Positions 1 to 8,744 of a DNA stretch of 64,000 nt are shown here, one piece after another. Made by a program: the position numbers and the translations under genes. The stretch's first letter is position 1; the number at the start of each line of letters is the position of its first letter. This stretch comes from Microtetraspora glauca (lineage in GTDB: Bacteria > Actinomycetota > Actinomycetes > Streptomycetales > Streptomycetaceae): the NCBI GenBank assembly GCA_000721275.1, contig JOFO01000012.1, positions 62,001-126,000 of the forward strand. The letters are read 5' to 3'. Under the pieces are notes generated by a model, which worked only from the letters and a program-made list of their open reading frames with translations, was not told where the DNA came from and did no database searches.

Positions 1-984
1 CCACCAGGCGCCGGTCGCCGGCTCCGGCAGGCGTACGCCGAGCGCGAGCATCCCGCCGTACACGCCGAGCATCGCCGTCAGGTGCCACAGGAACGCGGTC
101 ATCGCGATGCCGTTCGCCGCGACCACCGCCCGCCAGACCCGCGCCCGCGCCGCGAGCCGCGCGCCCGGGCCGCGCAGCAGCTCCACCGCGCCGATCAGCC
201 ACAGGCCGTGGCAGAGCAGCGCCAGCGTCGGCGGCGCCATGTTCGACACCTTCTCGCCGGGCATCCCGACCATGGACAGCGGGTACGGGCCGAGCGCCAC
301 GAGCAGGGCCGCGCCCGCGAGCCCCGCGCCGGCCAGGAGCGCCGGGCGGCGGATCATGCCGTCGGCGCGGAGGAAGCCCAGCTGGTGGACGGCGAGCCAG
401 ACGAAGGCGAAGTTCAGGAACTCGACGTACGGGACCCCGGCGGCGAACCGCAGCACGTCGACGAGGACGGCGGCCCCGGCGAGCCCCGCGAAGGCGCCCC
501 AGCCGTACCGCTCGTGCGCCCGCAGCAGCGGCGGCGTGAACGCGACCATCGCCAGGTAGATCCCGATGAACCACAGCGGCTGGGTGACCAGCCGCAGCGC
601 CACCCCGGTCAGCCCGCCGTCCGCGCCCGCCCACTGGAGCAGCAGCGCCGCCGCGCCCCACACGGCGACGAACACCATCGTCGGCCGCAGCAGGCGCCGC
701 AGCCGGGCCCGCAGGAAGTCGGCGTAGCCGGGGCGGGAGCGGTGGGCGAGGGCGTGCGCGAAGCCGCCGACGAAGAAGAAGACCGGCATGACCTGGAGCG
801 CCCAGGTGAGGACCTGGAGTCCGGGCACGACGGCGAGCAGGTTCCCGACCCCGCCGGCGGTGACCGCCGCCATCAGCCAGTGGCCGAGGACGACGACGCC
901 GAGCGAGACGACCCGCAGCAGGTCCACATACCGGTCGCGCGCCGCCGGGGTGGCGGCGGCGAGCTCACGCGCGCTGATTCCCAT
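1..984 (-). CDS. Acyltransferase-3 family membrane protein (3' end cut by window edge)
   Basis: An open frame on the minus strand starts at ATG 984 and runs off the left edge. After about 16 residues it reads RDRYVDLLRVVSLGVVVLGH, the usual acyltransferase-3 (OafA/YrhL type) opening, in which the His at the end of the first membrane segment belongs to the catalytic region. Many hydrophobic helices follow, including a segment reading VMPVFFFVGGFAHA. The family transfers acyl groups to extracellular carbohydrates, lipids or antibiotics from the cytoplasmic membrane; the substrate cannot be read here. The start is supported by a GACCGT hexamer 6 nt upstream (leaderless pattern) and no Shine-Dalgarno. 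It lies 95 bp downstream of ispE, behind a hairpin, so it is probably a separate unit. At least 328 codons are visible. Confidence 0.85.
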   Translation of the reverse strand, partial: MGISARELAAATPAARDRYVDLLRVVSLGVVVLGHWLMAAVTAGGVGNLLAVVPGLQVLTWALQVMPVFFFVGGFAHALAHRSRPGYADFLRARLRRLLRPTMVFVAVWGAAALLLQWAGADGGLTGVALRLVTQPLWFIGIYLAMVAFTPPLLRAHERYGWGAFAGLAGAAVLVDVLRFAAGVPYVEFLNFAFVWLAVHQLGFLRADGMIRRPALLAGAGLAGAALLVALGPYPLSMVGMPGEKVSNMAPPTLALLCHGLWLIGAVELLRGPGARLAARARVWRAVVAANGIAMTAFLWHLTAMLGVYGGMLALGVRLPEPATGAWW

Positions 985-990
985 GCCGGT

Positions 991-996
991 ACGGTC
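991..996 (-). promoter_or_regulatory. Candidate -10 hexamer (GACCGT), leaderless acyltransferase mRNA
   Basis: GACCGT on the minus strand ends 6 nt before the ATG at 984. The first base deviates from TANNNT. There is no Shine-Dalgarno, so leaderless initiation is inferred. Confidence 0.4.
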
Positions 997-1024
997 CCGC
1001 GGACCGCACCGGCGCCGACAGGGC

Positions 1025-1056
1025 GCGGGTACTCAACTCCCGGCTGAGTAGCCCGC
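1025..1056 (-). terminator. Hairpin after ispE
   Basis: GCGGGTACTCA pairs with TGAGTAGCCCGC across a 9-nt loop with one bulged base. It lies about 25 bp past the ispE stop and has no T-run, as is common in this genus. It probably ends the rsmA-ispE transcript. Confidence 0.5.
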
Positions 1057-1079
1057 GTCCGGGCGCCGGCGGCGGGGGC

Positions 1080-1979
1080 TCAGGCGAGGAGGGTGGCGCC
1101 GGGGGCCGGGGAGGTCGCGGTGTGGGTGGCGCGGCAGGTGCCGGAGGCGCGCAGGGCCTCGGCGACCTGTCCGGCCGCCTCGGCGTCCTTCACCAGGAAC
1201 GCGGTCGTGGGTCCCGAGCCGGAGACCAGGGCCGCGAGGGCGCCCGCCTCGGTGCCGGCCGCGAGGGTGGCGGCCAGCGAGGGGCGCAGGGAGAGCGCCG
1301 CGGGCTGGAGGTCGTTGGCGAGGGCGCCGGCCAGGGCGGCGGTGTCGCCGGAGGCGAGGGCGGCCAGGAGCGCCGGGGAGGCCGCCGGGGCGGGCACGTC
1401 GACGCCTTCGGCGAGGCGGTCGAACTCGCCGTAGACGGCCGGGGTCGACAGTCCGCCGTCGGCGACGGCGAACACCCAGTGGAAGGGTCCGGCGACCGGC
1501 AGCTCGGTCAGCCGCTCGCCGCGGCCGACGCCGAGCGCCGCGCCGCCGACCAGGCTGAAGGGCACGTCCGAGCCCAGCTCGGCGCAGATCTCCAGCAGGA
1601 CCTCGCGCGGGGTGTCCAGGCCCCACAGGGCGTCGCAGGCGAGGAGCGCGCCGGCGCCGTCGGCGCTGCCGCCGGCCATGCCGCCGGCGACCGGGATGGC
1701 CTTGGCGATGTGCAAGTGCACGTCGGGGGTGCGGCCGTGCCGGGCGGCGAGGAGGGTGGCGGCGCGGGCCGCGAGGTTGGAGGCGTCCAGCGGGACCTGG
1801 TCGGCGTCGGGGCCCTCGCAGGTGATCCTCAGCCGGTCGGCGGGGGTCGCGGTCACCTCGTCGTACAGGGAGACCGCGAGGAAGACGTTGGCGAGGTCGT
1901 GGAAGCCGTCGGGGCGGGCCGCGCCCACCGCGAGCTGCACGTTGACCTTGGCGGGCACGCGTACGGTCACCGCGTTCAT
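1080..1979 (-). CDS. ispE: 4-diphosphocytidyl-2-C-methyl-D-erythritol kinase
   Basis: IspE phosphorylates CDP-methylerythritol at the 2-hydroxyl with ATP in the cytosolic MEP route to isoprenoid precursors. The 299-residue protein is a GHMP kinase. Near the N-terminus it has [14 protein letters not shown], the glycine-rich ATP loop [19 protein letters not shown] lies around residues 96-114, and the C-terminal GHMP motif [13 protein letters not shown] is near residue 255. Its length is normal for actinobacteria. The ATG overlaps the rsmA stop as ATGA, so translation is probably coupled. Pairing with rsmA is common in actinobacteria. Streptomyces needs this pathway for menaquinone, carotenoids and undecaprenyl lipids. 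Confidence 0.95.
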   Translation of the reverse strand: MNAVTVRVPAKVNVQLAVGAARPDGFHDLANVFLAVSLYDEVTATPADRLRITCEGPDADQVPLDASNLAARAATLLAARHGRTPDVHLHIAKAIPVAGGMAGGSADGAGALLACDALWGLDTPREVLLEICAELGSDVPFSLVGGAALGVGRGERLTELPVAGPFHWVFAVADGGLSTPAVYGEFDRLAEGVDVPAPAASPALLAALASGDTAALAGALANDLQPAALSLRPSLAATLAAGTEAGALAALVSGSGPTTAFLVKDAEAAGQVAEALRASGTCRATHTATSPAPGATLLA

Positions 1980-2911
1980 GCCGTCTCCTCCGGCTTCTCC
2001 GGCGTCCGCGCGCGGTCCTCGTCGCTCCGCCGCTCCGCGTGCGGCGCGTGCTCCGCGATGCGGGCGAACTCCTCGACGGTCAGCGCCTCGCCGCGCGCCT
2101 GCGGCGAGATCCCGGCCTTCACCAGGGCCTCCTCGGCGGCGGCCGGGGAGCCGGCCCAGCCGGCGAGGGCGGCCCGCAGGGTCTTGCGGCGCTGGGCGAA
2201 GGCCGCGTCGACGACCGCGAAGACCTCCGCCTTGCTCGCCGTGGTGGCGATCGGCTCGGTGCGGCGGACCAGGGAGACGAGGCCGGAGTCGACGTTGGGC
2301 GCGGGCCAGAAGACGTTGCGGCCGATGGCGCCGGCCCGCTTGACCTCGGCGTACCAGTTCGCCTTGACGGAGGGGACGCCGTACACCTTGTTGCCCGGTC
2401 CGGCGGCGAGCCGGTCGGCGACCTCGGCCTGGACCATGACGAGGGTCCGCTCGATGGTCGGGAAGCGGTCCAGCATGTGCAGCAGGACGGGCACGGCCAC
2501 GTTGTACGGGAGGTTGGCGACGAGCGCGGTCGGCGCCGGGCCCGGCAGCTCCTGGACCAGCATGGCGTCGGAGTGGACCAGCGCGAAGCGGTCCTTCCGC
2601 TCCGGCATCCGGGCGGCGATCGTCGCGGGCAGCGCGGCGGCCAGGATGTCGTCGATCTCGACGGCGGTCACCCGGTCGGCGGCCTCCAGGAGCGCCAGGG
2701 TGAGGGAGCCGAGGCCGGGCCCGACCTCGACGACCACGTCGTCCGGGCGCACGCCGGCCGTGCGGACGATGCGCCGGACGGTGTTGGCGTCGATGACGAA
2801 GTTCTGGCCCTTCTGCTTCGTGGGGCGCACGCCGAGGGCGGCGGCCAGCTCACGGATGTCGGCGGGGCCGAGGAGGGCGTCGGGGCCGTCGGGGCCGGTG
2901 GTGGTGCTCAC
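1976..2911 (-). CDS. rsmA: 16S rRNA dimethyladenosine transferase (KsgA)
   Basis: RsmA dimethylates A1518 and A1519 in helix 45 of 16S rRNA using S-adenosylmethionine, late in 30S assembly. The 311-residue protein has the family N-terminus ([10 protein letters not shown] near residue 33), SAM motif [19 protein letters not shown] around residue 60, an acidic SAM-ribose contact VTAVEIDD, and the catalytic [11 protein letters not shown] motif near residue 133. The GTG at 2911 has no ribosome-binding site, but TAGGCT ends 6 nt upstream, so the transcript is probably leaderless and also carries ispE through an ATGA overlap. The C-terminal charged tail is ordinary in Streptomyces. Confidence 0.95.
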   Translation of the reverse strand: MSTTTGPDGPDALLGPADIRELAAALGVRPTKQKGQNFVIDANTVRRIVRTAGVRPDDVVVEVGPGLGSLTLALLEAADRVTAVEIDDILAAALPATIAARMPERKDRFALVHSDAMLVQELPGPAPTALVANLPYNVAVPVLLHMLDRFPTIERTLVMVQAEVADRLAAGPGNKVYGVPSVKANWYAEVKRAGAIGRNVFWPAPNVDSGLVSLVRRTEPIATTASKAEVFAVVDAAFAQRRKTLRAALAGWAGSPAAAEEALVKAGISPQARGEALTVEEFARIAEHAPHAERRSDEDRARTPEKPEETA

Positions 2912-2917
2912 CGGTAC

Positions 2918-2923
2918 AGCCTA
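2918..2923 (-). promoter_or_regulatory. -10 hexamer TAGGCT of rsmA-ispE
   Basis: TAGGCT on the minus strand ends 6 nt before the rsmA GTG, placing the transcription start at or next to the start codon. Confidence 0.55.
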
Positions 2924-2939
2924 GGCCCTGTCGGGCGCC

Positions 2940-4235
2940 TCACCCGAAAAGCCTCCGCCCGCAGTGCGGCCAGGGTCCGGCGCCGCGCTGCACGTACAGC
3001 TTCTTCGCCCGGTACGTCTGCTCGGCGGCGGGCGCGTCCTGGGCGACGCCCTTGCCGCCGAGGGAGCGCCAGGTGCCGGGGTCGAACTGGTAGAGGCCGC
3101 CGTACGTCCCCGAGGGGTCGACGGCGTCCGGACGCCCGCCGGACTCGCAGGCGGCGAGGGCGCCCCAGTTCAGGCCGTCGGCGCCGGCGACGGACGAGGG
3201 CAGCGGGCGGGTGCCGACGCGGACCTTGCGCGAGACCGGCTCGCGGACCAGCTCCTCGCCGGTGCGGCGGGGCCGCTGCTTCACGCCGTTGACGGTCCTG
3301 AGGTGGTACGTGATGCGGCGCAGGCCCGGGACGCCCTGCCGGTCGACGACCTCGGTGCCGGCGAAGAGCCCGGGGTCGCGGATCCGCTCGACGGCGTACG
3401 GGACGGCTTCCTCGCGGGTCTGGGTGGAGCCGGTGATCCGCAGCACGGTGATGGTCTGCCCGTCGCGCGGGAACGCCTCGCGGGGCACGGAGGTGGTGTC
3501 CTCGCCGCCGAGGGTGATGCCGGCCTCGTCGAGGGCCTCGCCGACGGTGGCGGCGTTGGTGCGGACGGTCCGCTCGCGCCCGTCGGCGAGGAAGGTGACC
3601 GCGCGTTCGGTGCGGACGTCGAGGGCGAGGCCGGTGCGGGAGATGGCGGCGGAGCGGGAGACGGAGAGGTAGGCGCCCTCGGCGCGGACGCCGAGCTGGC
3701 GCAGGGCGCCGTCGACGGTGTCGGCGGTGGTCCACACCTGGCGGCGCCGGCCGTCGAGGGTGAGGGCGACCGGCCGGCCGTACCGGAGGACGATCTCGTC
3801 GCCGCTGGCCAGCGGCTCGCCGGGGGCGGGGGCGACGAGGTCGTGGGCGCCGACGGTCAGGCCCTCGTCGGCGAGGAGTTCGTCGACGTCGTCGGCGAAG
3901 GTGTGCAGGGTGCGGGGGACGCCGTCGACGGAGAGCCGGACGGCCTTGTCGTCGGCGACGAAGGCGGAGGTGCCGCCGGCCAGGAAGGCGACGACCAGGG
4001 CCTGCGGGACGAGCCGCCGCAGGCCGTCCCCGGCGGGCCGGGCGGCCTTGCGGCGCCGGGCCCCGCGGCGCGCGGCGGCCCGGCCGCCCTGCGCGGGGAC
4101 GGGGGCGGGCGCGGGAGCCGGGGCCGGGGCGGGACCTGCGTGCTCCACGGCGAGGAGGGTGGGCTGCTCGTGGAGGGGCAGCGTGGCCGCCGCCCCCCGC
4201 CGTCCGGCGCGGTGACTGCCCTGGGAAGTGCTCAC
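2940..4235 (-). CDS. rpfB: Resuscitation-promoting factor with DUF348 and G5 domains
   Basis: This is a cell-wall muralytic enzyme that helps dormant cells or spores resume growth. The 431-residue product has a basic, Ala/Pro-rich cytoplasmic N-terminus, one membrane/signal segment (about residues 75-95), then DUF348 (YabE-type) repeats beginning at VRLSVDGVPRTLHTFADDVD. A G5 domain follows (about 250-330), and the C-terminal transglycosylase-like Rpf domain starts at GLNWGALAACESGG, where the Glu is the expected catalytic acid, and continues through TYGGLYQFDPGTWRSLGG. The domain order is that of mycobacterial RpfB. The gene is upstream of rsmA-ispE in the same direction, 28 bp away. TAGGGT lies 9 nt before the GTG start. 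I see no room for a c-di-AMP riboswitch in the roughly 100 bp before tatD. Confidence 0.9.
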   Translation of the reverse strand: MSTSQGSHRAGRRGAAATLPLHEQPTLLAVEHAGPAPAPAPAPAPVPAQGGRAAARRGARRRKAARPAGDGLRRLVPQALVVAFLAGGTSAFVADDKAVRLSVDGVPRTLHTFADDVDELLADEGLTVGAHDLVAPAPGEPLASGDEIVLRYGRPVALTLDGRRRQVWTTADTVDGALRQLGVRAEGAYLSVSRSAAISRTGLALDVRTERAVTFLADGRERTVRTNAATVGEALDEAGITLGGEDTTSVPREAFPRDGQTITVLRITGSTQTREEAVPYAVERIRDPGLFAGTEVVDRQGVPGLRRITYHLRTVNGVKQRPRRTGEELVREPVSRKVRVGTRPLPSSVAGADGLNWGALAACESGGRPDAVDPSGTYGGLYQFDPGTWRSLGGKGVAQDAPAAEQTYRAKKLYVQRGAGPWPHCGRRLFG

Positions 4236-4244
4236 GAGGCCGGG

Positions 4245-4250
4245 ACCCTA
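4245..4250 (-). promoter_or_regulatory. Candidate -10 (TAGGGT) of rpfB
   Basis: TAGGGT on the minus strand ends 9 nt before the GTG, so any 5' leader would be only two or three bases. Confidence 0.45.
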
Positions 4251-4334
4251 GCCCCGATGCCCGTCACTCTCCAAAGCGACCCGGCCACGATGCGTAACCG
4301 TTATGCGGCGGGTCCCCTCCGCGGGCGAGGGCCC

Positions 4335-5204
4335 TCAGTAGTCGAAGGCGCGGGCCGTGTTCACGGCGATCGCCTCCGCCATCGCGGTCTCCTCGATCCC
4401 GCGGACCTCGGCCATCGCCCGTACGGTGACGGGGATCAGGTACGGGGCGTTGGGGCGGCCCCGGAAGGGGGCCGGGGTGAGGAAGGGCGCGTCGGTCTCC
4501 ACCAGGACCAGCTCCAGCGGGGCGACGGCGAGCGCGTCCCGCAGCGGCTGGGCGTTCTTGAAGGTCACGTTGCCGGCGAAGGACATGTAGTAGCCCTTGG
4601 CGGCGCAGATCTCCGCCATCGCGGCGTCGCCGGAGTAGCAGTGGAAGACGGTCCGCTCCGGGGCGCCCTCCTCGTCCAGGACCCGCAGGACGTCGGCGTG
4701 CGCCTCCCGGTCGTGGATGACGAGCGTCTTGCCGTGCCGCTTCGCGATCTCGATGTGGGCGCGGAAGGAACGCTCCTGCGCGGCCATGCCCTCGGGGCCG
4801 GTGCGGTAGAAGTCGAGGCCGGTCTCGCCGACCCCGAGGACGTGCGGGAGGGCGGCGAGCCGGTCGATCTCGGCGAGCGCGTCGTCGAGCGCCGCGTCGC
4901 CGCCCGCGTCCCTGGCGCCCTGCCGGGACCAGCCGTCGGGGTCCCCGAGGACGATCCGGGGCGCCTCGTTCGGGTGCAGGGCGACGGCCGCGTGCACGTT
5001 CTCGTACCGCTCGGCCGTCTCGGCGGCCCACCGGGAGCCCTTCACGTCGCAGCCGACCTGGACCACCGTCGTCACGCCGACGGCGGCGGCCTTGGTCAGC
5101 GCCTCCTCGACCGTCCCGGACTGCATGTCCAGATGGGTGTGCGAGTCCGCGACCTCCACGAGGAGGGGTTCGGGCAGCGGCGGCGGGGCGTCCTTGGCAC
5201 TCAT
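4335..5204 (-). CDS. tatD: TatD family metal-dependent hydrolase/DNase
   Basis: This is a cytosolic TIM-barrel hydrolase of the amidohydrolase superfamily. Family members act as 3'-5' DNases. The 289-residue protein contains the metal-binding opening VADSHTHLDMQSG around residue 18, GVGETGLDFYRT near residue 125 with the conserved Glu, HDREAHADVL, and LVETDAPFLTPAPFRG near the C-terminus with the metal-binding Asp. The ATG is preceded by TACGAT at 6 nt and has no Shine-Dalgarno, so it is probably leaderless. It sits upstream of rpfB in the same direction with about 100 bp between, and a similar order is common in actinobacteria. The physiological substrate is not established. Confidence 0.93.
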   Translation of the reverse strand: MSAKDAPPPLPEPLLVEVADSHTHLDMQSGTVEEALTKAAAVGVTTVVQVGCDVKGSRWAAETAERYENVHAAVALHPNEAPRIVLGDPDGWSRQGARDAGGDAALDDALAEIDRLAALPHVLGVGETGLDFYRTGPEGMAAQERSFRAHIEIAKRHGKTLVIHDREAHADVLRVLDEEGAPERTVFHCYSGDAAMAEICAAKGYYMSFAGNVTFKNAQPLRDALAVAPLELVLVETDAPFLTPAPFRGRPNAPYLIPVTVRAMAEVRGIEETAMAEAIAVNTARAFDY

Positions 5205-5210
5205 GGTCCG

Positions 5211-5216
5211 ATCGTA
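5211..5216 (-). promoter_or_regulatory. -10 hexamer TACGAT of tatD
   Basis: TACGAT on the minus strand ends 6 nt before the tatD ATG. This is a leaderless arrangement. Confidence 0.55.
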
Positions 5217-5283
5217 CGAGGGCCGGGAACGCGTCCGCGCGGCGGTTTCGGTGCCGGTATCGGTATCAGCGCCGGTGCCGGTC

Positions 5284-5706
5284 TCAGTGGCGGGAGCGGA
5301 AGGGGTGCAGCAGATCGGAGAGGTGCCAGTGGTGCGGGACCGGGGGCGTCTCGGCGGGGGACGAGCCCCCGGTGGTCTGGCCGACCGGCCCGGCCGGCGA
5401 GACGGGCCGGTTCTCCTTCGGCCCGCTCCCGTGGTGCTCCATCGAGGCGATCAGGTCGAGGACGGTGGACACCTGCCCGGCGCGCATGATCCGCACCACG
5501 TGCCCGCCGCAGTTCATGCAGGTCGGGTTGGAGAGCGGTGAGGGCACCCGCTCGCCGTCCGCCTTGTACACGACGAACGCCTCACCGCGCGCGTCCGTGT
5601 GGTGCTCGATGTCGTAGGACTGCTCCCAGCCGTACCCGCACCGCATGCAGGCGAAGGCGTACGCCTCGTGCGCGACGGGCGTTCCGGTGCCGGTGGTCTC
5701 GCTCAT
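5284..5706 (-). CDS. Hypothetical zinc-ribbon protein
   Basis: A 140-residue soluble protein with no function I recognise. It has two CxxC knuckles, CMRCGYGWEQ near residue 20 and CMNCGGHVVRIMRAG near residue 63, which together would bind one structural zinc. The C-terminal 45 residues are Pro/Gly/Ser-rich and end in a His- and Arg-rich stretch, probably disordered. The start is well supported by GAGGAG 7 nt upstream of the ATG. Directly upstream of that ribosome-binding site is a perfect 18-bp palindrome (5718-5735). The 79 bp between this gene and tatD consist mostly of short GCCGGT-like repeats. Conserved small zinc-ribbon proteins of this kind are common in Streptomyces; a regulatory or nucleic-acid-binding role is only a guess. 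Confidence 0.8.
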   Translation of the reverse strand: MSETTGTGTPVAHEAYAFACMRCGYGWEQSYDIEHHTDARGEAFVVYKADGERVPSPLSNPTCMNCGGHVVRIMRAGQVSTVLDLIASMEHHGSGPKENRPVSPAGPVGQTTGGSSPAETPPVPHHWHLSDLLHPFRSRH

Positions 5707-5717
5707 GCCAGCTCCTC

Positions 5718-5735
5718 TCCACTGGATCCAGTGGA
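5718..5735. promoter_or_regulatory. Perfect 18-bp palindrome upstream of the zinc-ribbon gene
   Basis: TCCACTGGATCCAGTGGA is its own reverse complement and lies 11 bp upstream of the ATG at 5706, directly against the GAGGAG ribosome-binding site. It could be a repressor operator or an RNA stem that masks the site. Confidence 0.5.
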
Positions 5736-5958
5736 CGCCTTTTCGGGCCGGAGCGCATCAGTACGGAAGGAAGCATGGAGCGCTTTTGGGCGTTCCCTTG
5801 CCAAGCGCCCGGTCATCGGCTCGCGGCGCCGGATTCGGCTTTGCCTTAAAGGTTATCCCTTTACCGATTCCAGGGCCTTTCCGGAGTTTCCCCGGACCTT
5901 TCCGGCCCGCCTCCCCCGGCCTTTCCCGGACCCTTCCGCGCCCACTCCCCTCCGGGGC
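5736..5958. other. Intergenic region between the zinc-ribbon gene and rsmI
   Basis: About 220 bp with no gene. It holds a small inverted repeat at 5847-5863 (TAAAGG/CCTTTA around TTATC). From about 5874 to 5940 there is a pyrimidine-rich stretch with repeated CCTTTCCGG-like units just beyond the rsmI stop, with no clear terminator stem. The promoter of the zinc-ribbon gene must lie here, but I cannot place it. Confidence 0.5.
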
Positions 5959-6804
5959 TCAGGTCGCGTTCTTCGCGGCGACCACCGCGTCGAAGACCTG
6001 CCGCTTGGGGAGGCCCGCCTCGGCGGCCACCGCCGCGATGGCCTCCTTGCGGCGCTCGCCGGCCTCCTCGCGCACCTGGACCCGGCGGACCAGTTCGGCC
6101 GCGTCCAGCTCCTCCGGGCCGGTCTCCGGGGCGCCCTCGACGACGACCGTGATCTCGCCGCGTACCCCTTCCTTCGCCCAGGCGGCCAGCTCGCCCAGCG
6201 GGCCCCGCTTGACCTCCTCGTACGTCTTCGTCAGCTCGCGGCAGACGGCGGCGCGCCGGTCGGCGCCGAAGACCTCCGCCATCGCGTCGAGGGTGTCGTC
6301 GAGCCGGTGCGGGGCCTCGAAGTAGACGAGGGTGCGGCGCTCGGCCGCGACCTCCCGCAGCCGGCCGAGCCGTTCGCCCGCCTTCCGCGGCAGGAAGCCC
6401 TCGAAGCAGAACCGGTCCACCGGCAGCCCGGACAGCGCCAGCGCGGTGAGCACGGCGGACGGGCCGGGGACGGCCGTCACCTTGATGTCCGCCTCGACGG
6501 CGGCGGCGACCAGCCGGTAGCCGGGGTCGGAGACGGACGGCATGCCCGCGTCGGTGACGAGCAGCACCCGCGCGCCGCCGGCCAGCGCCTCGACCAGCTC
6601 GGGCGTCCGGGCGGACTCGTTCCCCTCGAAGTAGGAGACGACCCGTCCCGTGGTGTGCACGCCCAGCGCCCGGGTCAGCCCGCGCAGCCGCCGGGTGTCC
6701 TCGGCCGCCACGATGTCCGCGCCCTCCAGCTCGGCGACGAGCCGGGGCGGGGCGTCCGCGATGTCGCCGATGGGGGTGCCTGCGAGTACCAGCGTTCCTG
6801 TCAC
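5959..6804 (-). CDS. rsmI: 16S rRNA (cytidine1402-2'-O)-methyltransferase
   Basis: RsmI adds the 2'-O-methyl group to C1402 in the 16S rRNA decoding centre using SAM. The 281-residue protein begins GTLVLAGTPIGDIADAPPRL, matching the family N-terminus. It then has VAAEDTRRLRGLTRALGV, the glycine-rich TDAGMPSVSDPGYRLVAAA around residue 85, VPGPSAVLTALALSGLP, and FEGFLPRK. These are hallmarks of the tetrapyrrole-methylase fold. I chose GTG 6804 because it aligns with the family start and has GGGAGG 7-12 nt upstream; the frame stays open much further but reads into the divergent pmt gene. It is divergent from pmt, with about 90 bp between starts. Confidence 0.93.
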   Translation of the reverse strand: MTGTLVLAGTPIGDIADAPPRLVAELEGADIVAAEDTRRLRGLTRALGVHTTGRVVSYFEGNESARTPELVEALAGGARVLLVTDAGMPSVSDPGYRLVAAAVEADIKVTAVPGPSAVLTALALSGLPVDRFCFEGFLPRKAGERLGRLREVAAERRTLVYFEAPHRLDDTLDAMAEVFGADRRAAVCRELTKTYEEVKRGPLGELAAWAKEGVRGEITVVVEGAPETGPEELDAAELVRRVQVREEAGERRKEAIAAVAAEAGLPKRQVFDAVVAAKNAT

Positions 6805-6882
6805 CCGCCCATCCTCCCAGGCGCCGCGCCCGCGGCGGCGCCCCGTACCGCCCGGACAGGCGACGCGCACAGGCGCAGTCCC

Positions 6883-6888
6883 TACGAT
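6883..6888 (+). promoter_or_regulatory. -10 hexamer TACGAT of pmt
   Basis: TACGAT ends 6 nt before GTG 6895. This supports a leaderless pmt mRNA and the upstream start. Confidence 0.5.
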
Positions 6889-6894
6889 GGCGCG

Positions 6895-8652
6895 GTGACC
6901 CGTACCGCACCCGAGGCCCTGGAGGGCCAGCACTCCATGGCGAAGACCGTGGCCGAGCCCTCGTCGTGGCAGCTGCGGCTGCGGCGCTTCGGCTACCGCC
7001 CGCCCGCCGCCGGCACGCTCTCCCTCGGCGCCCGGGACCGGCTCGACCCGCCGTACACCCGGCCCTCGCCGCGGGTCACGTCGCTCCTCGGGCTCGGCCC
7101 GGCCGCCGCCGACCGGCTGTGGCGGCTGGCCGCGTGGGGCGGCCCGCTGCTGGTCGCGGCGGTCGCCGGGGTGCTCCGGTTCTGGAACCTGGGCCATCCG
7201 CACCGGGTGATATTCGACGAGACGTACTACGCCAAGGACGCGTGGGCCCTGATCAACCAGGGGTACGAGGGGGCCTGGCCCAAGGACATCGACAAGGTGA
7301 TCCTGAGGGAACCCGGCTCCGTCGTCATCCCGACCGATCCCGGGTACGTCGTCCACCCGCCGATGGGCAAGTGGGTCATCGGCGTCGGCGAGAAGATCTT
7401 CGGCTTCGAACCGTTCGGCTGGCGGTTCATGGTCGCGCTCCTCGGCACGCTCTCCGTCCTCATGCTGTGCCGGATCGGCCGCCGCCTCTTCCGCTCCACC
7501 TTCCTCGGCTGCCTCGCCGGACTGCTGCTCGCCGTCGACGGCCTGCACTTCGTGATGAGCCGCACCGCGCTGCTCGACCAGGTGCTGATGTTCTTCGTGC
7601 TGGCCGCCTTCGGCTGCCTGGTCGTCGACCGCGACCGGGCGCGGAAACGGCTCGCCGCCGCGCTGCCGGAGGACGACGAGGGCGTGCTCCGGCCCGACGC
7701 GGAGATCGCCGAGACCCTGCGGCTCGGCTGGCGCCCGTGGCGGATCACGGCCGGCGTGATGCTGGGCCTGGCCGCGTCGACCAAGTGGAACGGTCTGATC
7801 TTCCTCGCCGCGTTCGGCCTGATGACCGTGCTGTGGGACGTCGGCGCCCGGCGCACGGCGGGCGCGGTCCGCCCGTACCTCGCGGTGCTCAAGAAGGACG
7901 TGCTGCCCGCGTTCGTGTCCACGGTGCCGGTCGCGCTCGCCGCCTACCTGGTCACCTGGTCCGGCTGGATCGCCTCCGACAAGGGCTACTTCCGGGACTG
8001 GGCCGCCAAGCAGGACGCCCTGCCGAACGGCGGCGGCACCTGGTCCTGGATGCCGCAGTGGTGGCGCAGCCTGTGGCACTACGAGACCGAGGTCTGGGAC
8101 TTCCACGTCAAGCTGACCTCGCCCCACACGTACGAGTCCAACCCCTGGTCGTGGCTGGTCAACGGCCGCCCCGTGTCGTACTTCTACGAGTCCCCCGCCC
8201 CCGGCACCGCCGGCTGCCCGGCCGGCACGACGGAGAAGTGCGCCCAGGAGATCCTCGCCCTCGGCACCCCCCTGCTGTGGTGGGCCGGCTGCTTCGCCCT
8301 GCTGTACGCCCTCTGGCGCTGGATCTTCCGCCGCGACTGGCGGGCGGGCGCGATCCTCTGCGCCTTCGCCGCGGGCTGGCTGCCCTGGCTGCGCTACCAG
8401 GAACGCACCATCTTCTTCTTCTACGCCGTCGTCTTCGTCCCCTACCTGTGCCTCGCGGTGGCGATGATGATCGGCGCGATCGTCGGCCCGAAGGGCTCCA
8501 CGGAACGCCGCCGCACCTTCGGCGCGGTGGCCGCGGGCTGCCTGGTCCTCCTCATCGTCTGGAACTTCATCTACTTCTGGCCGATCTACACGGCGACGCC
8601 GATCCCGATGGACCAGTGGCGGTCGCGGATGTGGCTGGACACCTGGATCTAG
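6895..8652 (+). CDS. pmt: Polyprenyl-phosphate-mannose:protein mannosyltransferase (Pmt)
   Basis: This integral-membrane GT39-family enzyme moves mannose from polyprenyl-phosphate-mannose to Ser/Thr of secreted proteins. In Streptomyces, Pmt is needed for phage phiC31 infection and cell-wall integrity. The 585-residue protein has a cytoplasmic N-terminal tail, then multiple membrane helices. The first extracytoplasmic loop contains FDETYYAKDAW (the catalytic Asp-Glu pair), followed by HPPMGKWVIGVGEKIFG and SRTALLDQVLMFF. The C-terminal half carries WLVNGRPVSYFY and RYQERTIFFFYAVVFVPYL, both family signatures. GTG 6895 fits a leaderless start. ATG 6937, with GGAGG about 10 nt upstream, is an alternative that shortens the tail by 14 residues. 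Confidence 0.93.
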   Translation: MTRTAPEALEGQHSMAKTVAEPSSWQLRLRRFGYRPPAAGTLSLGARDRLDPPYTRPSPRVTSLLGLGPAAADRLWRLAAWGGPLLVAAVAGVLRFWNLGHPHRVIFDETYYAKDAWALINQGYEGAWPKDIDKVILREPGSVVIPTDPGYVVHPPMGKWVIGVGEKIFGFEPFGWRFMVALLGTLSVLMLCRIGRRLFRSTFLGCLAGLLLAVDGLHFVMSRTALLDQVLMFFVLAAFGCLVVDRDRARKRLAAALPEDDEGVLRPDAEIAETLRLGWRPWRITAGVMLGLAASTKWNGLIFLAAFGLMTVLWDVGARRTAGAVRPYLAVLKKDVLPAFVSTVPVALAAYLVTWSGWIASDKGYFRDWAAKQDALPNGGGTWSWMPQWWRSLWHYETEVWDFHVKLTSPHTYESNPWSWLVNGRPVSYFYESPAPGTAGCPAGTTEKCAQEILALGTPLLWWAGCFALLYALWRWIFRRDWRAGAILCAFAAGWLPWLRYQERTIFFFYAVVFVPYLCLAVAMMIGAIVGPKGSTERRRTFGAVAAGCLVLLIVWNFIYFWPIYTATPIPMDQWRSRMWLDTWI

Positions 8653-8744
8653 CCGCGCGGACGTGACGGCTGCGGGGAAGCTGCTCGACAGTTGTCAGTG
8701 GCGGCTGCTTGACTCGACGGTCCACACGGGGAGGGAACGCAGTC

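Noticed and set aside
4236..4334. c-di-AMP (ydaO) riboswitch before rpfB, known at some Streptomyces rpf genes
   Set aside because: Only about 100 bp separate it from tatD and a -10-like hexamer sits 9 nt before the start, leaving no room for the element.
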